Assembly: GCA_030386875.1 (NCBI GenBank)
Contig: CM059573.1
Coordinates: forward strand, 32,653,891-32,717,890
DNA: 64,000 nucleotides
Direction of reading: 5' to 3'
DNA from: Morinoia aosen
Taxonomy: Eukaryota; Arthropoda; Malacostraca; Amphipoda; Talitridae
Shown: piece by piece, positions 12,383 to 23,413 of the stretch
Layout: every line of letters begins with the position of its first letter
Position numbering within the stretch: the stretch's first letter is position 1
Notes under the pieces: generated by a model
Told to the model about the DNA's origin: nothing
Database searches by the model: none
The model's input: the letters and a program-made list of their open reading frames with translations, nothing else
Program-made: the position numbers and the translations under genes

Positions 12383-12685
12383 TACTTATTTTATCGACAA
12401 CTCAATCCAGAAGCGACAAAGCCCATTATTTTGAATTTGAGAAAAGAAGGTTTGCGACTACATGTCTTGTATGAGTTCATGCTCTTCAAGAATGCTGTTC
12501 AAATTACTGCAAACATCAATATGGCATGGGGAGAAAGCATACCTAGTGGATGAAAAATACGAAGATGGTTTATAAAATTTCCTCGTGGAGATGAGATGAG
12601 TCGGCCACCAATTATTCAGAATGAAGATTTGCGAGCGATTGTCGAGCAAAACCCACGACAGTAAGGGAAATTTCTCAGCGACTCT
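12383..12685 (+). pseudogene. Mariner transposase, N-terminal part
   Basis: Decayed reading frames carry mariner N-terminal features: LHVLYEFMLFKNAVQITANI and MAWGE for the first helix-turn-helix, RRWFIKFPRGDE, then RPPIIQNEDLRAIVEQNPRQ, which is the RPP..N.EL..IVE.DPR block of mariner transposases. A stop at 12551-12553 and a frame change after 12660 break it. The segment ends at the nested insertion; the mariner sequence resumes at 13980 with SASISAVQDHLKQMG, restoring continuity when a single TTA is kept. Confidence 0.85.
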
Positions 12686-12842
12686 TAAGCCCCCTCCAAA
12701 CCTTGCATTACCATGTTGCCTCTGGACATCGGAGTGGCGCTGCAAAAGAACCGCTGATGACCAGACTGGCTTGTGAGAAAGCCCGCACTGCAATGGCATT
12801 CAGTTGCTCAAGAGCTCTGAGAGGGGAAGGATGCTTGCGAGT

Positions 12843-12873
12843 TATACGCGGGAGCTACTCACTCCCGCGTATA
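12843..12873. repeat. Perfect 12-bp hairpin at the hAT insertion point
   Basis: TATACGCGGGAG, a 7-nt loop, then its reverse complement (12862-12873). The hAT target duplication GTATAGCT starts inside the right stem. Confidence 0.8.
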
Positions 12874-12876
12874 GCT

Positions 12877-13764
12877 CAGGGCTGCCAATGAGAATTTTAC
12901 CAAAACCCCAGCATACGCTAGAAAAAAACCCAGATTCGCGGAAAAGCGTGTTAATGAAGTAATTTGCTTACCTTTGTACTCGTATTACTCTGAATCAGTT
13001 GCTGCCGTCTAACATATAGCGCTGCTCCGTAATTTCTCATTCTGCCTCTCCAAATATCGGTGACTTATTGCTCCGCTTTCCATATCGCGTATTAATTCTT
13101 TTCGTGGTTGCCAAGTAGTTCAATCATTGTTGCTCCTCTTAATTAATTGTTTTGCCAAAATTTTTATCTCTTACAGTTTCTGCTTTCAGAAAACTGGTTT
13201 GTTTCGTTTTAACACAATTCATGACTGAAATAATTCGTTCAACCGAAGCAGACGAATGTGGCAGAATAGTTAGACTTGTCATAAAAGCAGACAAGAGGCC
13301 AAATTTTGAATTTTGAAAACCGTCCTTGATTTCTTTTAGTTTGTTCCAGTATCTGGGAGGATTTTATACACAGAACAATTACTATGTAGGTGTTTTCAAT
13401 AATTATGTGTTACATGTACCACAATAACAGGTACTGCATAAATGGTACTTGAACATTTAAATTGTTCGATATTTTTTGCTTGCAGTAAACAGACGTCAAT
13501 TAGATTTCGACAGAATGCAGATGCAACAGGAATATAATAGCAAAAATGCACCCAATTTCAATCAAACGAATTTGATAATGTAATACCATAATTTTCATTG
13601 CATCAAGCGCCGAAAAAATATATTATATATAAAAACCTTCAATTTGTTACCTCTGCATAGAGAACCCCGGATTTTTTGCCAATTTTTTTATAAAAACCCC
13701 AAAACCTTAGGCCACACCTAAAAACCCATGATCTGGGGTTAAAACCCCAGCTATGGCAGCCCTG
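12877..13764. mobile_element. 888-bp non-autonomous hAT-type element, innermost of the nest
   Basis: Perfect 11-bp TIRs CAGGGCTGCCA at the two ends and a perfect 8-bp duplication GTATAGCT (12869-12876 and 13765-13772). An 8-bp duplication and CAG...TGCCA ends are hAT hallmarks. No transposase frame is seen. The interior has several AAACCCCAG-like blocks near both ends that may be subterminal motifs. This is the third and youngest layer of the nest. Confidence 0.92.
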
Positions 13765-13979
13765 GTATAGCTCGTCAGTCAACGCGGAGCGCGCCACCGA
13801 CACAACTTTCCGCAAGTCCTTGTATTAACATACTGACTCGCGTCGCCCTACGACAGCAATCAGGAACGCGCAACTCTTTGGTTAGCTTGAAAAATCGGCT
13901 TCTCAAGCGGTCGGAGAGCTATCTACAGCTCGTCTAAGCGGCATCAAGCAACATGGTAATGCAAGGTCTGGAGGGGGCT

Positions 13980-14767
13980 TTAGTGCCAGCATTTCAGCGG
14001 TGCAGGACCATTTGAAGCAAATGGGCATGGTGGAAAGCTCTACAAATGAGTTCGCATTCAGTGAGTAAACACCAACGACCTGGCATTTTTAATTGTGTTC
14101 AATGCTTATCTTGCGGAACAATCGCGTTCCATTTCTTGATCGAATAGTCAGTCGCCTGTGAAGGAACACTGATTCTTCATTATAATCAGAAACGATCAGG
14201 ATATTGGCATTGGTTTAATTGTGATGAGGCACCAAAACAATTTTCAAAACCGAAATTTCAAGCACAGGGAATCATGGTGAATGATGGTGTGCGTTTGGTA
14301 TTGAATTTACAGTTTTCTGAATGCTAATCAGAGTACTACGGCTGAGGTTTTCTGCAAGCAACTTGACCAAATACATGCTCATTCACAGAAAATTCACCTG
14401 TATTGGTGAATCGTCGAAGTCCTATTCTGTTCAATGACAATGCTCGCCCTCATGTCACAAGAATAATGACTCAACGGAAATTCACAGACTTAGCATGTGA
14501 AACTACAACATCCACCTTAATTATTCTCCTGATCTTTCACCCATGGATTACCATTTTTCACGCATGTGGACAATTTTTTGTGCAACAAAATATTTAGAAC
14601 CATGGAAGAGGTTGAATTCATTTTCATTGATTTCCCACATTCTGAGTCACAAGATTTTTATGGACGTGGCATATATGTTCCCCTCGTTAGATGGCAAAGA
14701 CGCAAGGCTGTTCAGGGTTCACACTTTGACTAATTTAATGATCGAATATTACTTATTTCATCAATGA
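13980..14767 (+). pseudogene. Mariner transposase, C-terminal part
   Basis: Continues the 12383-12685 fragment after the nested insertion. Recognisable blocks in order: ISAVQDHLKQMG (second HTH), WFNCDEAPKQFSKPKF with the first catalytic Asp (about 14217), NRRSPILFNDNARPHV with the second Asp (about 14440), and YSPDLSPMDYHF with the third Asp (about 14540) in another frame. Several stops and frameshifts are present. The PMDYHF block identifies a mariner of DD34D type, unlike the DD41D elements elsewhere in the window. Confidence 0.85.
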
Positions 14768-14839
14768 AATATTTTGTCGAAAATCGGCATTTCTGAACAA
14801 CGTAATACTTTATGCAGAATCGTATCATTCCCGTTGCCC

Positions 14840-14880
14840 TATAAAAGGCATTTAAGTTTAAGCCTTAGTAACATTTCAGT
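14840..14880 (+). promoter_or_regulatory. Possible TATA box and initiator
   Basis: TATAAAAG at 14840-14847 and an arthropod-type initiator TTCAGT with A at 14878, followed by a GC-richer stretch to about 15045. The spacing (38 nt) is several bases longer than usual and no coding exon follows convincingly, so this may be chance. Confidence 0.2.
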
Positions 14881-15050
14881 GTGGCTGGGGTCGGTTGGCT
14901 GCATGTGAAACCGGCCGTACAGAGAGCAGTGTAACTCATGAAGTGATCGGGACCTTCGGTGCCGGCGTACGTGTGCGTCGGGCCATCTGAGTTGCCTCAC
15001 TCGAGCCGTGGCCGGCTGCTGATGCTTTGCCGTAGCTCTACCGTCTTGTA

Positions 15051-16599
15051 CAGGGTGTCAATTTTCAACAGGTACAAACTTTCATAGTTGAAAGGAATGC
15101 TCAAAATAAACCCTTTTTCATGAATACCAAAAATTAAAAACTCTTTAGCATTCCAGATATTGAGTATTAAAGTTCAGAATGTCACTTAGTTTTTACCAAG
15201 TAATTTACGTTTCTAACAAATGAGAATGAAAAATGAAACAAATATTGCGCAAAAAGGTGTGCTCTCAATCATTATCTACAATAATTATTGAAAGTGCCTA
15301 CCTCCTGCTTCAATGTACTGTAGACCCGACACCTCCTCTGAAAAGACAGCTGCGCACGAGAAAACATTCTTTGATCTTGAGCAATATCGCCTGCTGCAGC
15401 CACTACTCTTGCAATAAGAACCGTCTCAGATTCAACTGGTGTTTCGTAGATCAATGTTTTCATGTGGCCCCACAGAAAAAAGTCTAAAGGGGTTAAGTCT
15501 GGAGATCATGCAGGACATGTCATAGGGTCATTGCGTCCTATCCACCTGTTCTCAAACGTTTCGTTGAGGTATTGGCGAGCATTTCCATCATTATCAGCAG
15601 GAGTTCCATCGTGCTGGAACCACATGTTGCGGCGTAGACCTAGAGGCATATCTTCCAGCAGTCCTGGCAATATATCCCGAAGAAAAGTGAGATTCGTTTG
15701 TCCATTTAGAGGGGATGGCATCAGACATGGGCCAATGAGGCATTCACCGACAATACCGGCCATTACGTTCACACTTAACCTATGTTGGTAGCGGAAGCGA
15801 TGCACTTCATGAGGGTTCTCCTCCTGCCAGCTGTGCAAATTGTGCGTGTTAATCAGTCCAGATCGAGTGAAAGTTGCTTCGTCTGTGAACTGTACACGCT
15901 TGAAAAACTGTTCATCATTCTGGACCTGCGTCAGCACCAACGTGCAAAGTTAACCCTTGGGAGCAGATCTTGCACTCCCTAGAAATGGTAAGGATATAAA
16001 TTGTAGTCGCGCGGAACATTCCACACATCCACATGGTTGGAGATCGCTAAGTCACGTGCTGCAGCTCTTGTACTTTCAGGAGGTCTTTTACGGAAGTAGT
16101 GCAACACATCCTCTTCAACAACCTCACGCACTGGCCGGGGCCGGTCATAGGCTCTCCTATTCACATTGAAAGTATCATTGGCTTGATGTGAAAGTACCAT
16201 TGGCTGTTCACGTGGGCGACGGTGTATGGCCGTAAACTTTCGATTTCCGGCCAGATATCTGTTTGGGAAGCGCTCTTGGTATAATCTAGCAGCCTCCCTA
16301 GCGTTCCCATCCGCTGCACCATCAGTCAAATGCATGTCAGCCAGCTTCTCGTTTGACAAATGTGCCGCCATGTTACCAGAACGACGTGCAGTAGTGAACT
16401 GGTTCGTAAACACAGAGTGTTGCCAAATTGTAACTCGATATTACAGTAATTAGAAATCGCGCATACCAAACATGAAACTTTAAAGCTCAATATCTTGAAA
16501 ACTAAAGAGTTTTGCGCTTTTTCGTATTCATGAAAAAGGGTTTGTTTTTAGTGTTCCTATTCCCTGTGAGAGTTTGTATTTGTTGAAAATTAACACCCT
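15051..16599 (-). mobile_element. Degenerate DD41D-type transposon, related to the element at 5773
   Basis: About 1.55 kb with diverged TIRs (left CAGGGTGTCAATTTTCAACA; right, reversed, AGGGTGTTAATTTTCAACA) that stay alignable for roughly 110 bp. TA lies on both sides (15049-15050 and 16600-16601); the last G of the right end appears lost. The coding strand is minus. The same subterminal motif as in the intact element lies about 88 nt from the left end. Confidence 0.9.
15272..16413 (-). pseudogene. Broken DUF4817-type DDE transposase
   Basis: Three open segments make one ancestral transposase: 16413-15979 (N-terminal HTH, starting MAAHLSNEKLADMH at residue 15), 15940-15506 (first two acids, FTDEATF and FQHDGTPA), and 15463-15272 (C-terminal part). 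A frameshift lies between 15979 and 15940. An in-frame TGA near 15504, where the intact protein has Trp, separates the second and third segments; SPDLTPLDFF follows it in the same frame. Counting through that stop, 41 residues again lie between the second and third Asp. The His after the second Asp motif is changed (GTPAD instead of GAPAH). It cannot make an active enzyme as it stands. Confidence 0.9.
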
Positions 16600-16601
16600 T
16601 A

Positions 16602-18333
16602 TACATGTCTTGCTTTGCCTCACCCATCCGATCACCTTCTTTACCTACTTACTAAAAAATTTAATTGCCGCATAACTATTTACTTACCTATTTACTTTCT
16701 GACCTACTCTCGTATTACCCTTTCGAATTAGGAATTATAACGCTTACTATAACGGTGTGAATGATGGAGTGCTCGCGAATCTGCTTAAATCCTATAACTG
16801 ATTACTAGTCATCCCGTCTAGGACGAGCTGACAGAACTTAATTGCGTTTCTTTGCTAATTTCATTGCCTTTGGCAATGTATTAGCAAGTACGGGAGTGAG
16901 CAGTACAAATGGTCATTATTGTTTTCTTCAATAGCTATTGACGAGCATTGTTTCGAGAGAAATTTCGTAATTATCAAATTAGTGCCACCCAGCGGAGACC
17001 CACTATCTATAAATTTGTGAGTAAAATTTTTAAATTCACAATGAACATTTTTGAAAGTTGAACATACTTTATAACCCCTAATGGTTAGAGTTTACATAAA
17101 ATTACGTTCGAAGCTCGTTGGACAAAAACTAACGAAACTAAAGCCTAATCCCGTGAAAGTGACCTCCGTTTCTTGTCACAAGACAGCCCAGAAAAGCACA
17201 AATGTTGCTTTTATCTACGTACACGGTAAGTTTAATTGACTTAGTTTAAGATTAAGGACGACTGGGTTAAAAATCCAAAAATTCTCAATTTTCAGTTCCA
17301 CAACTAATGTAATAGAAAATTTCCTTCTGAATCTATTGATGCCCTAGGCGAGGCTGTGGGCTAGCTGTCACAAGTTACACCCCTAAGAAAGCTCCCGCTC
17401 ACCCGACCGAAGTAAGGTAGGACGGTGGGGTTGAGACCCTCTTCCTCCGCTCACTATGGTATTGTTTTGAACGTTTGCTTGTGAAATTTAACAGGACAGC
17501 TCACTTTTGGCTTTGCTTGAAATGCTTTCGTACGAAAAAGAAACATTATTACACACACAGAACGAATTCTAATGATATAACTGTGTGTTTGTTTTGACTA
17601 CGGCTGACATGAGTCATCAGTTATAACTAGGTCTGCCGCTGTAACCTTTACTGATCGTCGTTTGGAATGTGTGTCCTCCCACCGTTTTGAAGGTACAGGA
17701 ATATGAAAAATATCAATCAGTAGGAGACTCACTAAGAGGTAATGTATGATTTTTAGAAAGTGGTAGAAAGCTTGTCGATTTTTTTTAGAAAAAATTCTTA
17801 TATCAGCGAATCAAAATACAAAAAAAAAATTTTCAGTTAATATATCATACATTTTTCTATCTAGTAAACTTGTGGCCAGTTCTGTAACTTCAAAATAGTA
17901 GGAGATTGATTTCCCGAAATACCCATTTATTTCACTTGTGCAACAAATTATTAGATCGTAGAAAAATATTGATGTGAAATGCTATTTGGGCGATGTTCGT
18001 TTGTGTCGATATTTGTGGTGGCACTCATGAACAATGTGTGTCAGGTTGCTGTCGGTGGATTTTGTGTTTGTGCTCAGCTTGCGTCAGGATGTTGTACTCA
18101 TGTGTTGATAATGTGTTCGTGAAGTTTGGCTGGCCGGCAGTGGAAGGGCGCATTGTTTTAGCTTTCGAGGCTGTCACTCAGCGATATTCGAAACCAGGTT
18201 TTTCTTGGGTCCCACGATAGAGTTATCGGCCCTTGGACCATAAGCGTTGAGAGAAAACACAAGAATAAGAGACAAACAATGGTTAGCAGAAACTGTCTCG
18301 TTCCACTCAAAGGAGGCGGAGAACTAACACATT
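16602..18333. other. No gene recognised
   Basis: A GC-richer patch at 17340-17450 lacks any identifiable gene or tRNA signature. The rest is AT-rich. Confidence 0.5.
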
Positions 18334-18337
18334 TTAA

Positions 18338-18503
18338 CCCTTTACGCCCGAGTGTGACGAATTCGTCACAAAAAATTATTTTTGTCAAAAAAATAATTTT
18401 GGGAGATTTAAATGCATATTATGCTTCAAGTACACCTTTCTGTCATAAATAGAACAAAAATTATTTTTTTAGATGTTTGGAAAATAATTCAGGGCGTAAA
18501 GGG
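18338..18503. mobile_element. 166-bp piggyBac-type MITE
   Basis: Ends CCCTTTACGCCC and GGGCGTAAAGGG are perfect 12-bp inverted repeats, flanked by TTAA on both sides (18334-18337 and 18504-18507). TTAA duplication with CCCTTT ends is the piggyBac signature. It has no coding capacity; inner palindromic AT-rich segments resemble ordinary small MITEs. Confidence 0.92.
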
Positions 18504-18507
18504 TTAA

Positions 18508-20560
18508 AAGGCGGAGATTGGATAACTTTAGGACTTTGCTAAACTAACACACGTATGCTTATTAGTCCTTTCATCGAATAGCTGAAGTTACGAACTAAAA
18601 TGAGAAGACTTGAGGCTAGAACTCACTCCGGCTGGAAAGTCCTTCAAAGGCGCCACAGTGTAAGGTTGTAGAAAATAATCTTGATCAAATACATGTTCGT
18701 AGGAGTGCCGTACATTAAAAATTAAATAAAAGTTAACGGGAAAATTCGTTGTAAATTAATGAGTCATTTTCTTTAATTTTTAGAATATTCAAATGTAAAA
18801 ACAAGTCTCCACACAATCTGAGCAAACTACTTCAGTAAAGTTTTCTTAAGAGTGTCACGGTGAGAGTTCATTACATAATCTCATGTCCATTATTAAATTG
18901 AAATAATTAAAAATACTAGTTTGTTTGAAAATATTAAGTTCTGAACATCAGGACTAAAAGCAAAAAATTAATATTAAATTGAGATAGGGGAAATAGACAC
19001 TAAAAGTACTGTCATAATTATTGATAGCGAACATTTTTCACTTTCACAGAGGCAGGTGTTATAATGCACATACCAGAACGAATCATTCTAATTGCATGAA
19101 CTTCAACCAGCCTTCATGTGATGGAAGAGCACCCGAGAAAATTGTCCCGAATTTATCAACTGAGTTTGAAAAATGAACGGTATGACCGGAAACACGTGAA
19201 TTGCAAGAAGTAACATGGAGTGAAGACGCGTGCTTGTGCTTTTTTACACCATCGGCCAGAGATATGACTAGCGTAGTAGAGGCTGTGGCATTTGTGTTCC
19301 TTAATCGAGATCTGATAATTTTTGTTGGGGAGGAAAATTGACCGGTTAATTCATTAGTATTAATTCATCAGTGGCAATTATCATTGGGTCAACGAGATCA
19401 TTGCCTGAGGTCCATCACTAACGATCCAATGTAGTTATTACTTCGTTGCCTACCGAAATTGCACTGTGTGTTCTTCATAATTTTTTACTATGTTGTAATT
19501 GTCTAGAATAAAATCCATGAATGCTTGAAATTAAATAATTTCGTCTTAGTGGAAACGGACGTTAACTCGAGGAGACCGAAATGTGCCGCAAGAAAATTAG
19601 CGGACTTGCCAATTGAAAAACATCGACGTATCACCGGTGGGTTAAGGACGTGACGGTCGATTATGTGCGATCTATAGGCTGGTCGGCCTACTCTGCTTTA
19701 ACACTCCTTCAACGCGCTCTTAACTACCCGCGGTCGAGTTCGGACGTGAAATTCATAGTTGGCCATGGACGATTTGAAGGCGCAAAATTTTCAGTTGGGG
19801 AATGGCCGTAACATTTGAGAGCGGCTATCCGTGGTTTACAGCTTTACAAATGTATGCTGCCAGTAGTGTGCTGCAGGTACGTGTAGCGATCTGTTAGACT
19901 TAGTTCACGACTGTAAGTCATCGAGTGATGTACTGGAAGTTACCGTTTTTGCAATAGCATTGCTGGTGTGAGTTTTCCTTGTGAATGTGTTCTTCGCAAT
20001 TATTGCATTAGATAAACGGCGATTTAGTATTGCTTCATCATGCTAAAAACATGTGTTTTGATTGTTTATCGGTATGTTGAGGTCATCGACAGTTACGCTC
20101 ATCTTTAGATTTTCGCGTTGGTCGACGAGCTGAAGCTGAGTTCGAATTTTTAAACACAGTTGTGTGAAGTTGTGTTCGTCCAACTGTTTCGAAACTAGAG
20201 CAGTGGTATTCATATCAAAGTACTCTGGATAGATTACTGAACAAGTTTACAGAACAGTTCATATTCACTTGATTCATTTGCAAGTTATATTCATGAACAT
20301 TGGAAGCAAGTAAAAGATGGGTCATTGTGCAGGAGGGTCATTTAATATCGTAATGATTGTTATGCCTTTCCTAATGGAAATTTTTTATTCATTTTTTTAC
20401 TGTCCATGTCAACTTGTCTTTCTGTCTTCAACTATTTTCTTGTTTAATTTTTTTTTCGAGATTTGTAATTCTGTGCATCAAGTCCTCTCCTACAGTGCAC
20501 CCTATCTATCATTTGAGGGTATGGTTTATTTTAAACAATTTTTTGGTAGATAATTGCGCT
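18508..20560. other. No gene recognised
   Basis: A CpG-rich block at about 19550-19820 stands out by composition but encodes no frame and matches no rRNA or tRNA element I know. It could be a promoter-type region or an old repeat. Confidence 0.45.
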
Positions 20561-20715
20561 AGGTTAGGGAAACGCTGGAGAACTGCGACGTTTACTGGTA
20601 GCGATGTTGTTACAGAATGGGATGCGGACCAAATGCGCGGGGCCAGAGGGGCTAACCGCTAATAAAGCCTCTGATGCGTACAGGGAGAAGGGACATATGT
20701 GTGCTTGCGCGCACA
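20561..20715 (-). repeat. 3' LTR of the minus-strand retroelement, slightly truncated
   Basis: 155 bp shared with 35479-35633. On the minus strand it begins TGTGCGCGC right after the purine tract. Its far end stops at CCCTAACCT, about 11 bp short of the other LTR, and the flank is unrelated. Confidence 0.75.
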
Positions 20716-20729
20716 TACCTCCCCTCATC
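20716..20729 (-). promoter_or_regulatory. Polypurine tract
   Basis: The minus strand reads GATGAGGGGAGGTA immediately before the 3' LTR start TGTGCGCGC. It would prime plus-strand DNA synthesis. Confidence 0.65.
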
Positions 20730-22344
20730 GGCAAAAACGTGAGGTTTCAGTTTCAAAAACAAACTCTAAACAATAACAACCTCTAATCAATCAGTTTTAA
20801 AAACAAACCCAAATCAATAACGCAGATAGCATTGTCCGTCACAGTCCAAAAACACAACATTATAGAACTGGTTAAAACAATAATGCAAAGCGAAAAGGGT
20901 TAAGTAGAACAACGCAAAGCAAAAGTATAAGGGCAGCTGAAGCGATATAACAAAAAAATGCCCTTTTCATCAAAATGTAAAATTAAACTACTCGGTACAA
21001 CACCATTACACAATACATGGTTCGTACTAGACAAACAACCCAAGTAGACACATGGTTTTAAAAACGCTATTTATAACTCATTAAGAAATTAATTACTAAT
21101 TTTACCTCGCAGATAGAACCGGAAACTAACCCAGAGTAGTGTTAGTTAACGCTTAAAAAATAAGTAAAACGCGAATTAGGAACAACACATTTAAAGTTTT
21201 AACTCTGCCGGTTACACCAACTTACAACCATGGTTACACAAAAAGCACAAAGGTAAACTATTGATAGGTATTACAAAAAATGAACGAACAAATTGAAAAG
21301 AAATAAAGCACTAGCTGCTACCAAAAGTCAGCATTACCATTGAACTTTCAACAACGTCAACAAAGCATGGTGAAGGAATGTAAATGAAACGCCAGATATC
21401 CTCATTAAAAAACCAATGGTCAAATAATCTCGCTTCCTTCGAAATTAGAAATTTTCAAATTAAATTAAAATCATAATTTCGACAAATAATTTCGCTTCCA
21501 TCGTTCATAAAAGTTATTACTCGTAACATCATCAAATTGTTTGAACATCATTACTTCACGTTTGTAACATCACGCAAAAACTCAAGCATTAATCCAAAAA
21601 ACAAAATAAATCTAGAGATTATAGACATTATAGATTAACTGCGAGTAAAAACACGAGTTCCTCGGCATGGCAACTTCGTAAAATATTATAACGATCAAAG
21701 CTATTACCTCGTAGGTAATGAAAAATGAGTGCGCACTATTAAATGTTAATGAATCTAAATTGTTATCAAATTTAAGAATTATTAAACTTTTCACCAAAAA
21801 GAGTATATTGACGTTAGATAATGTTATAGCCAAACATAGCATTAGAACGGAACTTTTTCCACTATTAATAAAAACAATAATCGGAATAAACAGAGTGCCT
21901 TAGATTCGTAAGACTTAATTCTATCGGTAACATAGTGATATAGAACGTGGAGTAAGATACATGAAAATATGCAATAAAATCGAATCACACGCTAGTTTAG
22001 AACATCAAGTATGAATATGAAACTATGTGAAATTAGTAAACAATTACATGAAATTGGGTTTCGCACCCCGCAAAATAAAAAGGAAAATCACTAAACCGTT
22101 TCAAATTACCGTAATCCAATAGTTATGAAATGTGAACAAAGTCCATAATTCTTGAACGACTATGAATTTATAATTACCTACTCTCAAGTTTCTATATATA
22201 CTTAAACCACGTTGGCAACACTACGTCCATGGTAAGGTAACACTGTAAAAGGTTAACAGTCTTTTTCAAGTTACCACCAAATTAAATCTTCAGAGTAAGT
22301 TACATTTTTGAAATCACTGCGCGCGAAGGTGAATTTCAGTAATC

Positions 22345-22543
22345 TCTTGACTGCGCGCGAAGATTAGTTGCCGTCAAGGCCACTTATGTTTGTTGACAGG
22401 TGCTGGGGCACCAGGCCGTCTGGACACCCACAGTACAGTGCGTGAACCCATCACCCGTACTCGCTGTGCTTCCATGCTCGTACACCCACGCGAAGCTGAA
22501 ACCGGAACGAAAACAAGAAGATTAGCATGGATAAAGCGCAAAA
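22345..22543 (+). repeat. Left arm of a long inverted repeat inside the LTR element
   Basis: Pairs in inverted orientation with 24757-24894 continued at 34842-34905. The two arms are nearly identical over 22400-22543 and looser outside. It may be the TIR of a further foldback-type element inserted in the LTR element; no target duplication was found. Confidence 0.8.
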
Positions 22544-22960
22544 TTTAGTACATGAAAGCCTGAATAAAGTAAAACGAGAAACACCTTTAGTGTCAGAGTG
22601 ATCCCTAACGAATCTTACTATTTAGTTAATGAGGAGTAAACTTTCTCAAACTTTAAGTCAATGATTTAAATGTCCAACAAAAACAAATCTCTCATTATCA
22701 TTTAAGTTTTCTCAGAGAACAAATAGCTGACTCAGTAATGATCAGCTGAAATCCGAATAGGCATTTAGTTTCTTGAGAGATCGAAAACACTGTCTCCACG
22801 ATAAAATCTCAGCATCAGCAGCCGGATGTCGCTCGAATTTTCCAATCCGTATTTAAAGTGTGAATTCAGCATATCAACTCTCATCGAGACATGAGAGTGC
22901 GCACTTGAGACGTTCCCAGACAAAGCACGGCAGAAAAACAAATATGTGCAAAGTCGTCAA

Positions 22961-23413
22961 TATGTATTCAATTGTGTCTTTCTGTTGTATTTGCTTATGC
23001 TTCATGTTAACCTCGTATATGCTTTAGTATTTAACTTTTTGATTAAGGCATTAACGTAACGCGATATGTGAAATGTAAAGTAACCGTTTACAGTATGAAA
23101 GTATGACATGAACAGAATAACAATGTTCTTAAGTTCTTACGTTTTTGTGTAAAAGCCGCACGTGATTGTTGGCAAGTGATGCTAACAATCATCACATGCC
23201 AACAATCACGTGCGGCTTTTACACAAAAACGTAAGAACTTAAGAACATTGTTATTCTGTTCTTTTTATACTCTCATACTGTAAACGGTTACTTTACATTT
23301 CACACATCGCGTTACGTTAATGCCTTAATTTCAAAAAAGTTATATACTAAAGCATATACGAGGTTAACATGAAGCATAAGCAAATACAACAAAATGACAC
23401 AATTGAATACATA
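22961..23413. repeat. 453-bp near-perfect palindrome
   Basis: Arms of about 220 bp (22961-23181 and 23190-23413) with an 8-nt loop at 23182-23189 and only scattered mismatches. It codes for no protein I recognise. It sits between the arms of the larger inverted repeat. Transcribed from either strand, it would fold into one long double-stranded RNA. Confidence 0.92.

Larger units (their letters stand above)
12688..13979. mobile_element. TIR element with TTA duplication (PIF/Harbinger-like), nested in mariner
   Basis: 32-bp TIRs at 12688-12719 and 13948-13979 differ at one position and start AGCCCCCTCCA. Both sides carry TTA (12685-12687 and 13980-13982), and joining the flanks with one TTA restores the mariner frame. 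A 3-bp TWA duplication is characteristic of PIF/Harbinger, but no transposase is present to confirm the class. Without the hAT-type insertion inside it, the element is about 396 bp, i.e. a MITE. Confidence 0.85.
12254..14805 (+). mobile_element. Degenerate mariner (DD34D-type) element, interrupted by nested insertions
   Basis: The ends form short inverted repeats (left TCAGGTTGTTCGGAAAT; right, reversed, TTACGTTGTTCAGAAAT) flanked by TA at 12252-12253 and 14806-14807. Removing the nested 12688-13979 element plus one TTA leaves about 1257 bp, a typical mariner length. Transposase fragments lie in the expected order on both sides of the insertion, so this insertion came first and the others landed in it. 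Confidence 0.9.

Noticed and set aside
15462..16169. Plus-strand frames of 66-109 codons
   Set aside because: Antisense to the broken transposase at 15272-16413, whose motifs are clear on the minus strand.
19550..19820. CpG-rich block considered as rRNA or snRNA
   Set aside because: No conserved rRNA or snRNA signature could be matched by eye; left as unassigned.
20561..20715. Tandem or satellite explanation for the 155-bp direct repeats
   Set aside because: Only two copies, 15 kb apart, with TGTG start, adjoining purine tract and candidate primer site, which fits LTRs better.
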